Shown: positions 25,405 to 33,147 of the stretch, piece after piece
How positions within the stretch are numbered: position 1 is the first letter of the stretch
How the letters are laid out: each line of letters opens with the position of its first letter
DNA from: Bacillota bacterium
GTDB taxonomy: Bacteria; Bacillota; DTU014
Length of the DNA: 33,147 bases
Assembly (NCBI GenBank): GCA_012719595.1
Contig: JAAYAB010000232.1
Span: 1 to 33,147 of the forward strand
Reading direction: 5' to 3'
Notes under the pieces: model-generated
Told to the model about the DNA's origin: nothing
The model's database searches: none
What the model saw: only the letters and a program-made list of their open reading frames with translations
Position numbers and translations under genes: made by a program

Positions 25405-27280
25405 CGACGGCTCCTCCAGCGTAGAGCACAGGTGAAAGACCCAGCTCCGGGCAGACGCCGCATCCCGTGCATTTCTCGAGGCGGCAGTCCGGAGTGGTCT
25501 CTCCCCGTCTCGCGCGCTCGTACTCGTCAATGAGAAACCGCTTGCTCACACCCGTGCCTATGTGGTCCCATGGGAGCCGGGAATCGAGATCGCGCTCGCT
25601 TCCGCCTATGTACAGCGGATCGATGCCGGACTCGTCAAACGCCTCCCACCACTTGCCCGGGCTGAACCACTCGTCCCAGCTGTCGAACCGGCACCCCTTC
25701 TGCCAGGCAGATTGAATCACTGGCCCTACCCTTCGGTCGCCTCTCGATAACGCGGCCTCCAGCAAGCTGACTTCCGGGTTGTTCCAGCTCAGTTTCACTG
25801 CTTTGGACCGAATAGACCGCCTCAGCAAGTCAATCTTCCTCTGGAACTCAGCAGGATGATCCTGCTTCACCCACTGGAACGGCGTGTGCGGCTTTGGAAC
25901 AAACGAAGCCAGCGTGATGTTCACCTTCACGCGCCCGGGACTCGTTCCAGCATCCCTGGCCATCTCTCTGCCCCTCTGAACGACCTTGTGAGCCAGGTCG
26001 GCGATGCCTATGACGTCTTCGTCAGTCTCGAACGGCAGGCCGATCATGAAGTAAAGCTTCACGGTCATCCAGCCCCGGGCGAAGGCTGCACTGACGGCCT
26101 GGATCAAGTCACCTTCGGTGACATTCTTGTTGATGACGTCCCGCAGTCTCTGCGTTCCCGCTTCGGGAGCAAACGTTATGCCAGACTTCCGCAGCTGTTG
26201 CATGCGGTCCGCAAGGTCGATCGAGAACGAGTCCACTCTCAGCGACGGAAGAGAAAGCGCCACCTGTTGCTCGCGGCAGTCGTCGGCGAGCGATTCCACC
26301 AGCGACTCAATCGACGAGTAGTCTGCGCTGCTCAGAGACACCAGTGACACTTCGTCGTATCCCGTGTCGGCGAGTTGTTCGAGCACATGCTTCCTGACGG
26401 TTTCAGCAGTCCTTTCCCTGACCGGCCGGTAGATCATGCCTGCCTGGCAGAACCTGCAGCCGCGAGAACAGCCCCGGAACAGCTCGACCGCGGCTCGATC
26501 GTGGATGACCTCGATCAGCGGCACTATCATCTTGTCGGGAGGCGGCACGCTCTCAAGATCAGCCACTCTCCTCGGAGTGATCTCTCCCGGCGCCTGCGGG
26601 CTGTGATCGATCCTCGAGACTGAGAGGCCGCTGTACTCTACATTGTAGAAGCTGGGAACGTAGACCCCGCTTATCTTGGACAGTACCGCAAGCGATTCTG
26701 GCCGGCTCGCCGACCGCCTCAGAGCAGGAACGGCATCCAGGATCTCATCGATCACTTCTTCGCCGTCGCCGATCACGAACGCGTCGATGAACGAGGCAAG
26801 CGGTTCGGGGTTGTACGCGACCGGTCCCCCGGCGATCACCAGGGGGTGAGTCTGATCCCGGTCAGACGATCTGAGGGGGATACCCGCGAGATCCAGCATG
26901 TTCAGGACATTGGTGTAGTTCAACTCGTACTGAAGCGTGAATCCGATGATGTCGAACTCGGCAGCGGGAGTGAACGACTCCAGCGAGTACAGGGGCACCC
27001 CTCTCGACCTCATCTGCGACTCCATGTCCGGCCAGGGTGCAAATGCCCGTTCGCAGAGCGCGTCCCGTCTCGCGTTGATCTTGTGATAGAGTATCTTGAG
27101 GCCGAGGTGCGACATCCCGACGTCATAAACGTCGGGGAACGCAAACAGGAACCTCTTGTCTACCTGGTCCCATGATTTGCGCACCGCGTTGTGCTCTCCG
27201 CCCACGTATCGCCCCGGTTTCTGGACGAGCGGGAGTATCTCCGTCATCACGATGCGTTCGAGAGTCGAACCGTTTCTCAC
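25397..27280 (-). CDS. TIGR03960-family B12-binding-like radical SAM protein
   Basis: The 627-residue protein has an N-terminal cobalamin-binding-like domain (about 45-190: FAFPDVYDVGMSHLGLKILYH, IIGFTLQYELNYTNVLNML, VIAGGPVAYNPEPLASF, GDGEEVIDEIL) and a radical SAM core with CSRGCRFC (Cys271, 275, 278). The family lacks the usual DxHxxG cobalamin-ligand motif, and none is seen here. A C-terminal cluster CRLEKCTGCGVC (Cys599-610) could hold a second iron-sulphur centre. I chose the GTG at 27280 because GGAGG lies 7 bases before it; the ATG at 27247 has no ribosome site. It lies between the SpoIVFB homologue and the TIGR03936-type gene. Substrate is unknown. Confidence 0.92.
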   Translation of the reverse strand: MRNGSTLERIVMTEILPLVQKPGRYVGGEHNAVRKSWDQVDKRFLFAFPDVYDVGMSHLGLKILYHKINARRDALCERAFAPWPDMESQMRSRGVPLYSLESFTPAAEFDIIGFTLQYELNYTNVLNMLDLAGIPLRSSDRDQTHPLVIAGGPVAYNPEPLASFIDAFVIGDGEEVIDEILDAVPALRRSASRPESLAVLSKISGVYVPSFYNVEYSGLSVSRIDHSPQAPGEITPRRVADLESVPPPDKMIVPLIEVIHDRAAVELFRGCSRGCRFCQAGMIYRPVRERTAETVRKHVLEQLADTGYDEVSLVSLSSADYSSIESLVESLADDCREQQVALSLPSLRVDSFSIDLADRMQQLRKSGITFAPEAGTQRLRDVINKNVTEGDLIQAVSAAFARGWMTVKLYFMIGLPFETDEDVIGIADLAHKVVQRGREMARDAGTSPGRVKVNITLASFVPKPHTPFQWVKQDHPAEFQRKIDLLRRSIRSKAVKLSWNNPEVSLLEAALSRGDRRVGPVIQSAWQKGCRFDSWDEWFSPGKWWEAFDESGIDPLYIGGSERDLDSRLPWDHIGTGVSKRFLIDEYERARRGETTPDCRLEKCTGCGVCPELGLSPVLYAGGAVDA

Positions 27281-27358
27281 TGTCAAGCCTCCAAAGCATA
27301 GCCGGTGCCGCCATGGGCACAAATCCTGCTCCCAGATTCCTTGGCCCTGTGTCAGGAA

Positions 27359-28228
27359 TCACAGCAGGTACTCAAGGGGGACGTCCCCGTTGCCTGCGAG
27401 GAGCGAATCGAGAAGCTGCTTCTCACCTATGGTCCCCAGTGTCTCCAAATCTGAATCCAGGACGACGATCATGTGGTAGCGTCGCGGGGTGATGAACTGC
27501 AGCACCTCACGAATCGTGACGTCCTTGGTGGCGACGAGCTGCTGCACAGCCATGATCCGGTCTGTGAGGATCTCTGACTCGCGCCTTATCAGGTACCTGA
27601 ACAGCACGTAAGCGCCGTTCGCCCGCTCTCTGCGCGCCGCCACTATCAGAAAGACGACTACTGCCAACGTCACAGCGCTGACCAGGCCCAAGACCACTGC
27701 CACCAGAATCGCTGCGGACATGACAGCCAGCACTGCTCCGCTTATCCGTGTGCTGGTCTTGCCGCCTGCGACAAACCCGATTCTGCCGACCAGCGATGCA
27801 CGGAGCATCCGCCAGCCGTCGAGGGGAATGACCGGCATGAGGTTGAACAGCCCTATCGAGAGGTTCGACAGGACAAACAACCGGGCGTACGGTCCGAGCC
27901 TGCCGAGCGCCGCAAACATCCCAAATGCAACGACGGCAATGGTCATACTCGCGAGGGGGCCTGTCAACGAAGTCCTGAACTCGGCCACAGGGTTGACTTC
28001 GATGAGTCCCTTCAGCCTGGCCACTCCGCCGAAGGGAAGCAGCTCCACTTCCTCTATGTCGAACCCATGCCCCAGCGCAACTATCATGTGCCAGAGCTCG
28101 TGGAGGACCACTGCGGCGAACATGATCACCGCCTCAGCCAGCAACCCCGCAACCGCGTAGAGGACCAGGAGAAAAAAAAACAGGACGTTCACCCTGAGCC
28201 TGACCCCGAGCACTCTGGCGATAATCAT
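27359..28228 (-). CDS. spoIVFB: SpoIVFB-like M50 intramembrane metalloprotease with CBS-like tail
   Basis: SpoIVFB cleaves pro-sigma-K inside the outer forespore membrane of sporulating cells. The zinc site is HELWH at residues 43-47 and Asp137 in NLMPVIPLDGWR, the same residue numbers as in B. subtilis SpoIVFB. About six membrane segments are present, and residues about 215-289 resemble a CBS domain (LVATKDVTIREVLQFITPRRYHMIVVLD). The ATG at 28228 has only a weak ribosome site (GCGGG). Gene position before rplU matches the B. subtilis spoIVFA-spoIVFB-rplU order, but no spoIVFA precedes it. A sigma-E-like promoter is seen upstream. Codons 17-19 are nine consecutive T bases. A housekeeping M50 protease remains possible. 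Confidence 0.88.
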   Translation of the reverse strand: MIIARVLGVRLRVNVLFFFLLVLYAVAGLLAEAVIMFAAVVLHELWHMIVALGHGFDIEEVELLPFGGVARLKGLIEVNPVAEFRTSLTGPLASMTIAVVAFGMFAALGRLGPYARLFVLSNLSIGLFNLMPVIPLDGWRMLRASLVGRIGFVAGGKTSTRISGAVLAVMSAAILVAVVLGLVSAVTLAVVVFLIVAARRERANGAYVLFRYLIRRESEILTDRIMAVQQLVATKDVTIREVLQFITPRRYHMIVVLDSDLETLGTIGEKQLLDSLLAGNGDVPLEYLL

Positions 28229-28294
28229 TGTACCCGCTCTTCCCGGGCGCTATTGAGCTGCTGCAGCCTAATCAGCGATCGCCTTGCCCACTAG

Positions 28295-28323
28295 ATTATA
28301 TGGGGACCGGTGCAGCAGTATTA
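28295..28323 (-). promoter_or_regulatory. Sigma-E-like promoter before the SpoIVFB homologue
   Basis: On the minus strand TAATACT (28317-28323) and CATATAAT (28295-28302) are separated by 14 bases. They match the sporulation sigma-E consensus as I recall it (KMATATT, then about 14 bases, then CATAYANT) at 6 of 7 and all constrained positions. The start would fall near 28288, about 60 bases before the ATG. The TATAAT could also serve sigma-A, but no TTGACA-like hexamer lies at 16-18 bases. Confidence 0.5.
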
Positions 28324-28335
28324 TCAAGCCTCGCT

Positions 28336-29433
28336 CTACCTGAAGCTCAGCCTCGTTCGGTTGGAATAGACGTTTACCAGGAGCGACAGCCCGATCCAGT
28401 TGGTCAGCAGCGAGCTTCCGCCGTAGCTGATAAATGGCAGCGGAATACCTGTTACGGGCATCAACCCAACGACCATGCCCACATTGATGACTACGTGGGC
28501 CAGGTAGAGCGCGACGATTCCTCCGGCCAGACACCTGCCGAACTCGTCCTTTGCAGACAGGGCGATCTTCAGCCCTATGAACAGGATCGCCCCATAGGCT
28601 GCGAGGACCATCGATGCGCCGATGAAGCCGAACTCCTCGCAGACCAGGGCGAAGATGAAGTCGTTGTGGTGCAAAGGCAGAAAGCCCAACCTGCCTTGAG
28701 TGCTGCCGAAGAGGCCCTTCCCGAACAGCCTCCCCGACCCCACGGACACTAGAGACTGAATCACGTTCCATCCGGACCGAAGCGGGTCCGAGTAAGGATC
28801 AAGAAACACGAGCAGCCGCTCGCGCTGGTAATCACGCAGCACGTACCTGATGACCAGAGGGATGGACGCAGCTCCGGTCACGAACAGCCCGATCATCCAC
28901 TTGATGTCTGTTCCGCCGACGAAGAGCATGACAAACAGGACGACGAAGAACACCATCGCGGTTCCGAAGTCCGGCTGCAGCAGGATCAAGAAGACCGGCA
29001 TGCATACGTGGATGAGCGCGGGAACGACCTCGTGGCGGCCGAATACGCTTGCGTTTCGAAGCAGGGTTGCGAGGGTGATGATGATTCCGATCTTGGCTAT
29101 CTCCGACGGCTGAAGGTTCCCGAGCGGGCCAAGGGGAATCCAGCTCCGGGCGCCATTGACCACCTTGCCGACGTGAGGTATCAGCACCGCGATCAGGAGC
29201 ACAAGCACGACGAGGTAAACGAGCCGGTTCACCCGCATGAACTCGACGTAGTTGATTCGCGTCAGCACTGCAAACGCGCACAGCGAAACACACAGCCACG
29301 CGCCCTGGCGGGCTGCAAGGTCGAAGCTCCTCGTGGCTGAGTATATCATCACGAGACCAAAGACCGTCAATCCCAAGGTCAGGGCAACGAGCGCTAGCGA
29401 GAGAAGATCAGGGTTTCGGCCTCGCCCTCCCAA
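28336..29433 (-). CDS. rodA: RodA/FtsW-type SEDS peptidoglycan glycosyltransferase
   Basis: RodA polymerises glycan strands together with PBP2 during cell elongation. The 365-residue protein has ten predicted membrane segments. Family landmarks are GLVMIYSAT near the start, the extracellular NGARSWIPLGPLGNLQPSEIAKIG loop, LQPDFGTAMVFFVV, and the C-terminal MPVTGIPLPFISYGGSSLLTNWIGLSLLVN. The start is TTG at 29433, the first possible codon after an in-frame stop, with AGAGG about 11 bases upstream, so translation may be modest. It follows minE by 14 bases. Its partner PBP2 is the first gene of the same cluster, which favours RodA over FtsW. Confidence 0.95.
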   Translation of the reverse strand: MGGRGRNPDLLSLALVALTLGLTVFGLVMIYSATRSFDLAARQGAWLCVSLCAFAVLTRINYVEFMRVNRLVYLVVLVLLIAVLIPHVGKVVNGARSWIPLGPLGNLQPSEIAKIGIIITLATLLRNASVFGRHEVVPALIHVCMPVFLILLQPDFGTAMVFFVVLFVMLFVGGTDIKWMIGLFVTGAASIPLVIRYVLRDYQRERLLVFLDPYSDPLRSGWNVIQSLVSVGSGRLFGKGLFGSTQGRLGFLPLHHNDFIFALVCEEFGFIGASMVLAAYGAILFIGLKIALSAKDEFGRCLAGGIVALYLAHVVINVGMVVGLMPVTGIPLPFISYGGSSLLTNWIGLSLLVNVYSNRTRLSFR

Positions 29434-29447
29434 CTAGTCCACATCCT

Positions 29448-29762
29448 CTACTCACTGACCCCCGTCGGCTCGAGCGATCGAATCTTGGGCACCCTGACTT
29501 TGACGCTCTTCACCGGAATACTCGCAACGAGTGCCACCGAGTCATCGGATTTGTCCAGCTCAACCGACATGCCAACCTCATCGATCTCAAGATAGCGGGT
29601 CAAGACTCCGATGAGCTCCTCTTTGAGCTCCTCAAGAACCTCGGGCGACATGTTCGACCGATCCTGCACCAGAACCAGCCGAAGCCTCTTCTTGGCAATG
29701 TCGCTGCTGCTCTTCTCGACGCGACCGAATAGCCTGTTCAGGAAATCAAGCAAAGAAGACAT
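29448..29762 (-). CDS. minE: Cell division topological specificity factor MinE
   Basis: MinE stimulates the MinD ATPase and restricts MinCD to the poles. The 104-residue product has the N-terminal membrane-targeting/MinD-binding segment (MSSLLDFLNRLFGR, then AKKRLRLVLVQDR) and the C-terminal dimerisation domain (LKEELIGVLTRYLEIDE...VALVASIPVKSVK). GGAAGGGG directly precedes the ATG. It begins 12 bases after minD. MinE with MinD is usual in Clostridia, where DivIVA-MinJ may be absent, and argues against Bacillus. Confidence 0.96.
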   Translation of the reverse strand: MSSLLDFLNRLFGRVEKSSSDIAKKRLRLVLVQDRSNMSPEVLEELKEELIGVLTRYLEIDEVGMSVELDKSDDSVALVASIPVKSVKVRVPKIRSLEPTGVSE

Positions 29763-29774
29763 CCCCTTCCCGCA

Positions 29775-30578
29775 CTACTTCGCCAGGCCGACGAGCCTCT
29801 TGAGGCGCAGCATCAACCCGCCTTGACTCAAGTCCATGAACTCGACCTCTTCGCCCTGGAGCCTCCTGACGATGTTGCGGAACGCCTGTCCGGCCCTGGA
29901 CCGATTGTCAAGCACGATTGGTTCTCCTCTGTTTGCAGACACTATGATGCTCTGGTCATCAGGGACTATGCCAAGCACCTTGACCTGCAGACCGAGGATG
30001 TCAGTCATGTCGTTTACGTCTAGCATGTCGCCTCTCTGAACCATATCCATGCGGATCCGGTTGACGATCAGATAGGGGTCGGTCAACTCAGACGCCTCTA
30101 GCAGGCCGACGATCTTGTCTGCGTCTCTGAGTGCGGAGACCTCGGGCATCGACACGACGATCGCCTTGTCGGCTCCGGCAACTGCTGTGTGAAATCCGTG
30201 TTCGATGCCGGCAGGACAGTCGATGATCACGAAGTCGAACTCTTCACGCAACTGCTGGCAGAGCTCTTTCATCTGTTCGGGGCTGACCGCCGTCTTGTCG
30301 CGAGTCTGAGACGCAGGCAGCAGTTGAAGGCCTTCGACTCGCTTGTCTCGAATGAGGGCCTTCTTCAGTTCGCACCGGCCTTCCACCACATCGACTATGT
30401 CGTATACGATCCGGTTCTCCAGACCCATGATCAGATCAAGGTTGCGCAGTCCTATGTCTGCGTCGACAAGCACAGTCTTGTGTCCCGCTGCAGCAAGACC
30501 GGTGCCTATGTTGGCCACGACTGTCGTCTTGCCGACTCCTCCCTTGCCGGAGGTCACCACTATTACCTGTCCACTCAC
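29775..30578 (-). CDS. minD: Septum site-determining ATPase MinD
   Basis: MinD binds the membrane when ATP-loaded and recruits MinC. The deviant Walker A motif SGKGGVGKTT has Lys12 and Lys17. Other family parts are VDADIGLRNLDLIMGLENR, FVIIDCPAGIE and the C-terminal amphipathic membrane-targeting helix GLMLRLKRLVGLAK. The 267-residue length is normal. The start is GTG at 30578, with GGAGGAGG about 9 bases upstream. It lies 34 bases after minC and 12 bases before minE. Confidence 0.97.
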   Translation of the reverse strand: MSGQVIVVTSGKGGVGKTTVVANIGTGLAAAGHKTVLVDADIGLRNLDLIMGLENRIVYDIVDVVEGRCELKKALIRDKRVEGLQLLPASQTRDKTAVSPEQMKELCQQLREEFDFVIIDCPAGIEHGFHTAVAGADKAIVVSMPEVSALRDADKIVGLLEASELTDPYLIVNRIRMDMVQRGDMLDVNDMTDILGLQVKVLGIVPDDQSIIVSANRGEPIVLDNRSRAGQAFRNIVRRLQGEEVEFMDLSQGGLMLRLKRLVGLAK

Positions 30579-30612
30579 GCCGGGTATCCTCCTCCCATCG
30601 GTGCGGACCTTA

Positions 30613-31275
30613 TCACCTGTTGCCGGCCGGAGCAGAGAACGCCTCGATCACGATCGCTCCCTTTGATATCCTGGCCAATTCTGGAAAAGCCGGATCCGTG
30701 CCCTCTGCGTCAGGCGACCTGCTGATGCGGTCTGCGATTCGGAGCTGGGTAGGCCGCAGTCTGAACGCCACTACGACCGCGTCCGCGTCTCCATATGCTC
30801 CAGCGTGAGCGAGACCTCTCAGACTACCCATGACGACTATGTCGCCGCCGGCGACCACTTCGGCGCCAGGGTTGACGTCTCCCAGAACAACTACGTTTCC
30901 GTCGAAATCGACTCTCTGTCCCGATCTCAGGGTGCGCTTGATCAGGACCGAGGCCTCGTTTTCGCTGTAGGCATCCGTCAAGCCAGATTGGGTGACTGCC
31001 GCCCGTTTCGGCAGGTCGACGGACTTCGCCCCCGTCGCGACGCTCCGCAGTTGCAGACCAGACTCTGCCAAGACCGCCTCGATCAGGCGCACAGCCTCAA
31101 CGGACACTTCATCGTCCTCGAACCTGGCGCTCACATAGCTGTCAGACAAGAAACCCTTTGCTTTCTGAAGCCTCTCTTTCAAGGCATCTGCAAACCGACG
31201 AGCGTCGGGACCGATATGCGCCCTTAGCAGTACACCTTGCCTGGTGCCCCTGAACTCCATCGAGCCCTGATCCAT
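30613..31275 (-). CDS. minC: Septum site-determining protein MinC
   Basis: MinC blocks FtsZ assembly away from midcell. The 220-residue protein has the N-terminal FtsZ-interacting domain (about 5-105) and the C-terminal beta-helix that binds MinD (RSGQRVDFDGNVVVLGDVNPG, then AEVVAGGDIVVMGSLRGLAHAG). The ATG at 31275 follows AGGTG by 7 bases; a second ATG five codons later is possible. The C-terminus has a short tail (about 15 residues) beyond the usual end. It is the first min gene, 49 bases after mrdA, in the order minC-minD-minE. Confidence 0.95.
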   Translation of the reverse strand: MDQGSMEFRGTRQGVLLRAHIGPDARRFADALKERLQKAKGFLSDSYVSARFEDDEVSVEAVRLIEAVLAESGLQLRSVATGAKSVDLPKRAAVTQSGLTDAYSENEASVLIKRTLRSGQRVDFDGNVVVLGDVNPGAEVVAGGDIVVMGSLRGLAHAGAYGDADAVVVAFRLRPTQLRIADRISRSPDAEGTDPAFPELARISKGAIVIEAFSAPAGNR

Positions 31276-31324
31276 GGAAAATCACCTGTAACCAGCTTGT
31301 CCAGTCGCTACCTGATATTCTGTA

Positions 31325-33139
31325 TCAGGGAACAGAACTCCTGCTGTAGTCGATTCCGAAATAGTGCTCTAGCACACGACGGACCACGGGGGCCGCCGCG
31401 ACTCCGCCGTACCCGCCATGCTCGATCACTACCGCGATCGCGATCTCTGGATCATCGGCGGGCGCATATGCGGCAAACCAGCCGTGGCTGTCTCTTGAGG
31501 GGATCTCGCCGGTGCCCGTCTTGCCGGCGACAGGAATCTCATCGAGGGGGAACCCGGAAAAGGCTGCGGCTGCGGTTCCCGACACCGGGACCTGCCGAAG
31601 GCCCTCGTTGATCAGGTCGAAGTACTCCTTGGGTATACCCGTCGGGATTTCCTGCGGAGGGGCAGCTTTACGGACGGTGCCGTCCGCTTCTCTCACCTCG
31701 AGCACCAGAGACGTCGGTACGCGGACTCCGCGCCTGGCCAAGGTCGCGTACAGTTGAGCGATCTGCAAGGGGCTTACGGTCACGTCTCCCTGGCCGATTG
31801 CGGAGTTGAGCGAATCGCCGTACCTCGGTGTATTCGCCGGCACGCTTCCGAACGCCTCGAAGTCAGAGTATCCGCCCAAGGCCGCGATCTGCTGCTGCAC
31901 GCCGGTCGGGACTCCGAGGCCCAGGTCTATGGCATACCTCTGAGCTATTTCTACGCGTTGGTTCCTCTCGGCTCTCCACATCAGCTTGCCGACAGTCCAC
32001 AGGTAGGCGTTGCACGAGACCGTGATAGCTTTTGTGACATTCACCAGTCCGTGCGCATGACACGCCTTCCCCGCCAAGTCAGGATCTGGTGACGCGGTGC
32101 AGACGTGGACGAAGCCGCGGTCGATCACTCCCCCTGCTAGAGCGGCAAGCAAAGTCACCGGCTTCCACACGGAACCTGGGACGAAGTTTGCCTTTGTCAC
32201 CTTGTCGAGCTCATTTCCGGGCCACGTTTCTATGGATCCGCTGAAGCGGGTGTATGCGCCCGGATCGGCGCCGGGCCGCGTCGCGGCTGCGAGTATCTGC
32301 CCGGTCTTGATGTCGATCACCACGCCGGCACCGCCCGGCGCGCTCACAGGGTCCTGCTGCCGCGAGCGCAGCGCAATGAGCTGCTCATCTATAGCAGTCT
32401 CCAGCGCCTTCTGAAGCGACAGGTCTATGGTCAGCACGACGTCGCCACCTGGAGCAGGCGCTTCGGTTGCAACCGTCTGGACGTAGGTCCGCTTCCTGTC
32501 GACCTCTATGAGCTCACCGCCGTCGACTCCCCTCAAGGTCTTCTCGAATGCCTTCTCTATCCCGATCTTTCCTACGAGGTCTGATATGGAGTAGCCGTCT
32601 CCGCCGAGGACGGCCAGCTCGTCAGCGCTGATCCGGCGGATGTAGCCGATGATCTGCGAGGCCGAGTCTCCCTGAGGGTAGTACCTGACAGGCTTGCGGG
32701 TTATGATGAGTCCGGGGTAATCGTGTCGGTTCTCTATGATCTGCGACACAGCTTCCGGCGAGATCTCAAGGGAATCAAGGTCCACGAGTTCATAGCCAGT
32801 CACAGATGCGTCTGGCTTTGCACACGCAATGGCCTTTGCGATCTCTGAGACAGAAACGCCCAACAGGTTGGCGAGGCGCTGAATGAGCTCCTCCTGACTG
32901 GGGTCGGCAGCCAGCATCTCCTCATACGTGTCCCTCAGCACTGACACTGTGAACACAGGCTGGCTGGTCGCAAGAGGAACCCCGTTCCTGTCGAGTATCT
33001 GCCCCCTCGCGCCGGCAATCGGTATGCGGACCAGGCGTTGTTCCTCGGACGCGCGGTAGTACTGGTCGCCCCTCACCACCTGCAGCTGCCACAGTCTGAC
33101 GAGGAGCACCGCCAGCACCAGAAGGATGGTAAACCGCAT
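31325..33139 (-). CDS. mrdA: Penicillin-binding protein 2 (MrdA), start near window edge
   Basis: PBP2 crosslinks peptidoglycan for elongation with RodA. From the ATG at 33139 the protein has 604 residues: an N-terminal membrane helix (FTILLVLAVLLVRLW), the dimerisation domain (residues about 35-215, with RGQILDRNGVPLA) and the transpeptidase domain. The active-site motifs are SVWK (Ser323, Lys326), SCN (375-377) and KTG (540-542). Cys347 and Cys360 bracket the HAHG stretch. Only 8 bases lie upstream in the window and the frame stays open through them, so the true start may be one or more codons outside; the cytoplasmic leader looks short. minC follows after 49 bases. Confidence 0.94.
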   Translation of the reverse strand: MRFTILLVLAVLLVRLWQLQVVRGDQYYRASEEQRLVRIPIAGARGQILDRNGVPLATSQPVFTVSVLRDTYEEMLAADPSQEELIQRLANLLGVSVSEIAKAIACAKPDASVTGYELVDLDSLEISPEAVSQIIENRHDYPGLIITRKPVRYYPQGDSASQIIGYIRRISADELAVLGGDGYSISDLVGKIGIEKAFEKTLRGVDGGELIEVDRKRTYVQTVATEAPAPGGDVVLTIDLSLQKALETAIDEQLIALRSRQQDPVSAPGGAGVVIDIKTGQILAAATRPGADPGAYTRFSGSIETWPGNELDKVTKANFVPGSVWKPVTLLAALAGGVIDRGFVHVCTASPDPDLAGKACHAHGLVNVTKAITVSCNAYLWTVGKLMWRAERNQRVEIAQRYAIDLGLGVPTGVQQQIAALGGYSDFEAFGSVPANTPRYGDSLNSAIGQGDVTVSPLQIAQLYATLARRGVRVPTSLVLEVREADGTVRKAAPPQEIPTGIPKEYFDLINEGLRQVPVSGTAAAAFSGFPLDEIPVAGKTGTGEIPSRDSHGWFAAYAPADDPEIAIAVVIEHGGYGGVAAAPVVRRVLEHYFGIDYSRSSVP

Positions 33140-33147
33140 GAACCTCA

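Noticed and set aside
28258-28318. Inverted pair CTGCTGCA/TGCAGCAG flanking the leader of the SpoIVFB homologue
   Set aside because: Arms are 8 bases with about 45 bases between and simple-repeat in nature (CTG-rich); likely chance, although it could fold in the leader.

Overview
The window looks like a chromosomal segment from a moderately high-GC, spore-forming lineage of the Bacillota, Clostridia-like or Limnochordia-like rather than Bacillus. The reasons are the gene order spoIVFB - rplU - prp - rpmA - spo0B - obg (as in Bacillus subtilis), an L27 precursor with the Firmicutes-type cleavable N-terminus next to its protease Prp, a MinC-MinD-MinE system with MinE (clostridial rather than Bacillus), and AGGAGG-type ribosome binding sites with frequent TTG and GTG starts. 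The exact genus cannot be read from the sequence. All genes except one run on the minus strand.

Region 1 (about 1-12.9 kb) is a carbohydrate-use locus. In transcription order it encodes a GH35-type beta-galactosidase without a signal peptide, a GH2 lipoprotein glycosidase, a very large sugar-binding protein (two sandwich-like modules plus a helical spacer ahead of the binding domain), two ABC permeases, a secreted NHL-propeller/TPR protein with a C-terminal membrane anchor, a YIP1-like membrane protein and the start of a DUF5696-type extracellular protein cut by the window edge. No ABC ATPase is present, so a shared MsmX-like ATPase elsewhere is likely. Two control regions are visible. The transporter promoter has near-perfect sigma-A hexamers flanked by twin LacI/CcpA-type operators exactly 200 bp apart. 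The GH35 promoter has a different 19-bp palindrome placed over its spacer and -10.

Region 2 (12.9-14.2 kb) holds a plus-strand YdcZ-type small transporter convergent with a ZIP-family metal transporter.

Region 3 (14.2-21.7 kb) is a tight housekeeping operon: spo0B-like phosphotransferase, obg, proB, proA, nadD, yqeK, an LCP-family protein with a degraded active site, and rsfS. It lies downstream of a clear intrinsic terminator that closes the ribosomal operon rplU-prp-rpmA (region 4, 21.7-22.9 kb), which has its own sigma-A promoter overlapping the stop codon of the RNase E/G gene.

Region 5 (22.9-33.1 kb) runs mrdA (PBP2), minC, minD, minE, rodA, a SpoIVFB-like M50 protease, a radical SAM protein and its partner (TIGR03960 and TIGR03936 types), and an RNase E/G with a C-terminal TRAM-like extension. 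It joins cell elongation and septum placement to sporulation proteolysis and RNA processing. A sequence resembling a sigma-E (mother-cell) promoter sits directly before the SpoIVFB homologue. No tRNA, rRNA, CRISPR array, insertion sequence or prophage was seen.
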